From Oncomelania hupensis (lineage: Eukaryota; Mollusca; Gastropoda; Littorinimorpha; Pomatiopsidae), in contig CM072525.1 in the NCBI GenBank assembly GCA_036898135.1, forward strand, positions 50,128,015 through 50,192,014: a stretch of 64,000 bases of DNA, read 5' to 3'. Made by a program: the position numbers and the translations under genes. Every line of letters begins with the position of its first letter. Position 1 is the first letter of the stretch. Under the pieces are notes generated by a model. It made no database searches. It was not told the origin of the DNA and saw nothing but the letters and a program-made list of their open reading frames with translations. Shown here piece after piece: positions 63,310 to 64,000 of this stretch.

Positions 63310-63724
63310 TTATCATTATTATTATTGAGGATTTTTATAGCGCACTTATCTCGCCGTACTTGACCAGACTCTAGGCGCTGGCCGATACAGGATCTAACTC
63401 AAACCGCCCGAGACGCCCACCCGCAGCCTTTGGGCGCATGGTCTGACGCCCGGACAACTGAGCACTGACCAAGTGCATGCTGGGTGTGTTCTTGTTACCG
63501 GCACTCAGCCGTCTAGGACATGAGCCTCAGGATCTTTAAAGTCCGTTATGATGGAATGTATGCGACACACAGACTAGACCTCGGTTTAAACTCTCATCCG
63601 AAGGAGTAGGAAACGGGAGTAAAGTGTCTTTCCCAGGGACACAACACAATGGCCCGGACAGGGCTCGAACCCAGGACCTTCAGATCCGCAACCCAAAGCA
63701 CTACCATTAGACCACCGTGCACTT
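63310..63724 (-). mobile_element. SINE-A, nearly complete, tRNA-derived head
   Basis: On the minus strand TGGTCTAATGG (63704-63714) is a perfect A box and GGTTCGAGCCC (63661-63671) a perfect B box, in a tRNA-like stretch of about 70 bp. The body contains the GGGCGCATGGTCTGACG block and the GATACAGGATCTAACTCAAA block. The 3' end is GCGCTATAAAAATCC with an AAT tail. This copy serves as reference for the other SINE-A pieces. Confidence 0.85.
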
Positions 63725-63932
63725 ATCTTCCCCTTCTTATTGACATTGTTGCAAGAGTGTCATTTATTCCCCGTCATGACTCTTTCCCTCTGTCTTAGTT
63801 TTTACCATCTACCCTGTCTGTGCCTAAAATGTTCGTTATTTTTAAGAGTCATTATTGTTATTTACTAGAACGTCTTAACCAGATTCTATTTTGTGTATAA
63901 ATGTTATCCTGATCCTGCTAACTGACATTAGA

Positions 63933-63936
<4 letters not shown>

Positions 63937-64000
<64 letters not shown>
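63937..64000. repeat. GT microsatellite at the window end
   Basis: GT array running off the end of the window. Confidence 0.97.

Noticed and set aside
63655..63724. A functional tRNA gene
   Set aside because: A and B boxes are present, but the sequence continues into a dispersed SINE body and no clean cloverleaf with an anticodon stem can be drawn by eye.

Overview
The window looks like a piece of an invertebrate, probably gastropod mollusc, nuclear genome. The basis is indirect: very long AT, TC, AAT and ATC microsatellites, many tRNA-headed SINEs, RTE-like and CR1/L2-like non-LTR retrotransposons of the kind abundant in snails and sea slugs, and no long intact host reading frame. The species cannot be fixed from the sequence alone. 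I find no prokaryotic operon, CRISPR array, rRNA gene or functional tRNA gene, and no host protein-coding gene that I can confirm.

Almost everything I can explain is mobile DNA and its by-products. (1) An RTE-like LINE has twelve 3'-anchored copies: 6.5, 10.1-11.6, 16.4, 19.4, 22.7, 24.3, 25.1, 27.2(+), 31.8, 34.65(+), 40.4 and 61.8 kb. They end in a GGATA-type tail, and four have 8-12 bp target-site duplications (TSDs). (2) A family I do not recognise, here called R560 (about 540-580 bp), has full copies at 15.8, 21.8, 44.3 and 61.1 kb, reverse or split copies at 4.5, 35.0-36.4 and 40.2-42.4 kb, and 39-60 bp micro-copies at 24.05, 48.87, 58.29 and 60.10 kb. (3) CR1/L2-like LINEs lie at 7.35-9.5, 9.74 (ORF1), 11.0, 11.6-12.3, 35.25-36.28 and 51.5-53.4 kb. 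(4) Solo LTRs with perfect 5-bp TSDs lie at 32.5, 37.9 and 41.4 kb, and a Gypsy gag remnant lies at 18.0-18.8 kb. (5) DNA-transposon traces are a hAT-like element in an AT array (36.7-37.35 kb), a 48-bp palindrome flanked by TTAA (14.0 kb), a TIR element enclosing a membrane-protein-like ORF (47.73-48.66 kb), and a palindrome made of palindromes (45.8-46.15 kb). (6) Several tRNA-derived SINE families are present.

Tandem arrays are the other main component. Minisatellites with periods near 40, 21, 23, 28, 80/160, 35, 57 and 32-38 bp occur. At least two clearly arose inside copies of one SINE, a third starts beside a SINE fragment, and several TC arrays start exactly at LINE 3' tails. Insertions nest up to three deep (R560, then RTE-like, then solo LTR at 40.15-42.38 kb), which gives a relative time order.

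The least described parts are the R560 family with its compact 3' hairpin and micro-insertions, the SINE-seeded minisatellites, and the 45.8-48.7 kb block. Family names SINE-A, SINE-B and R560 are labels used only in this report.
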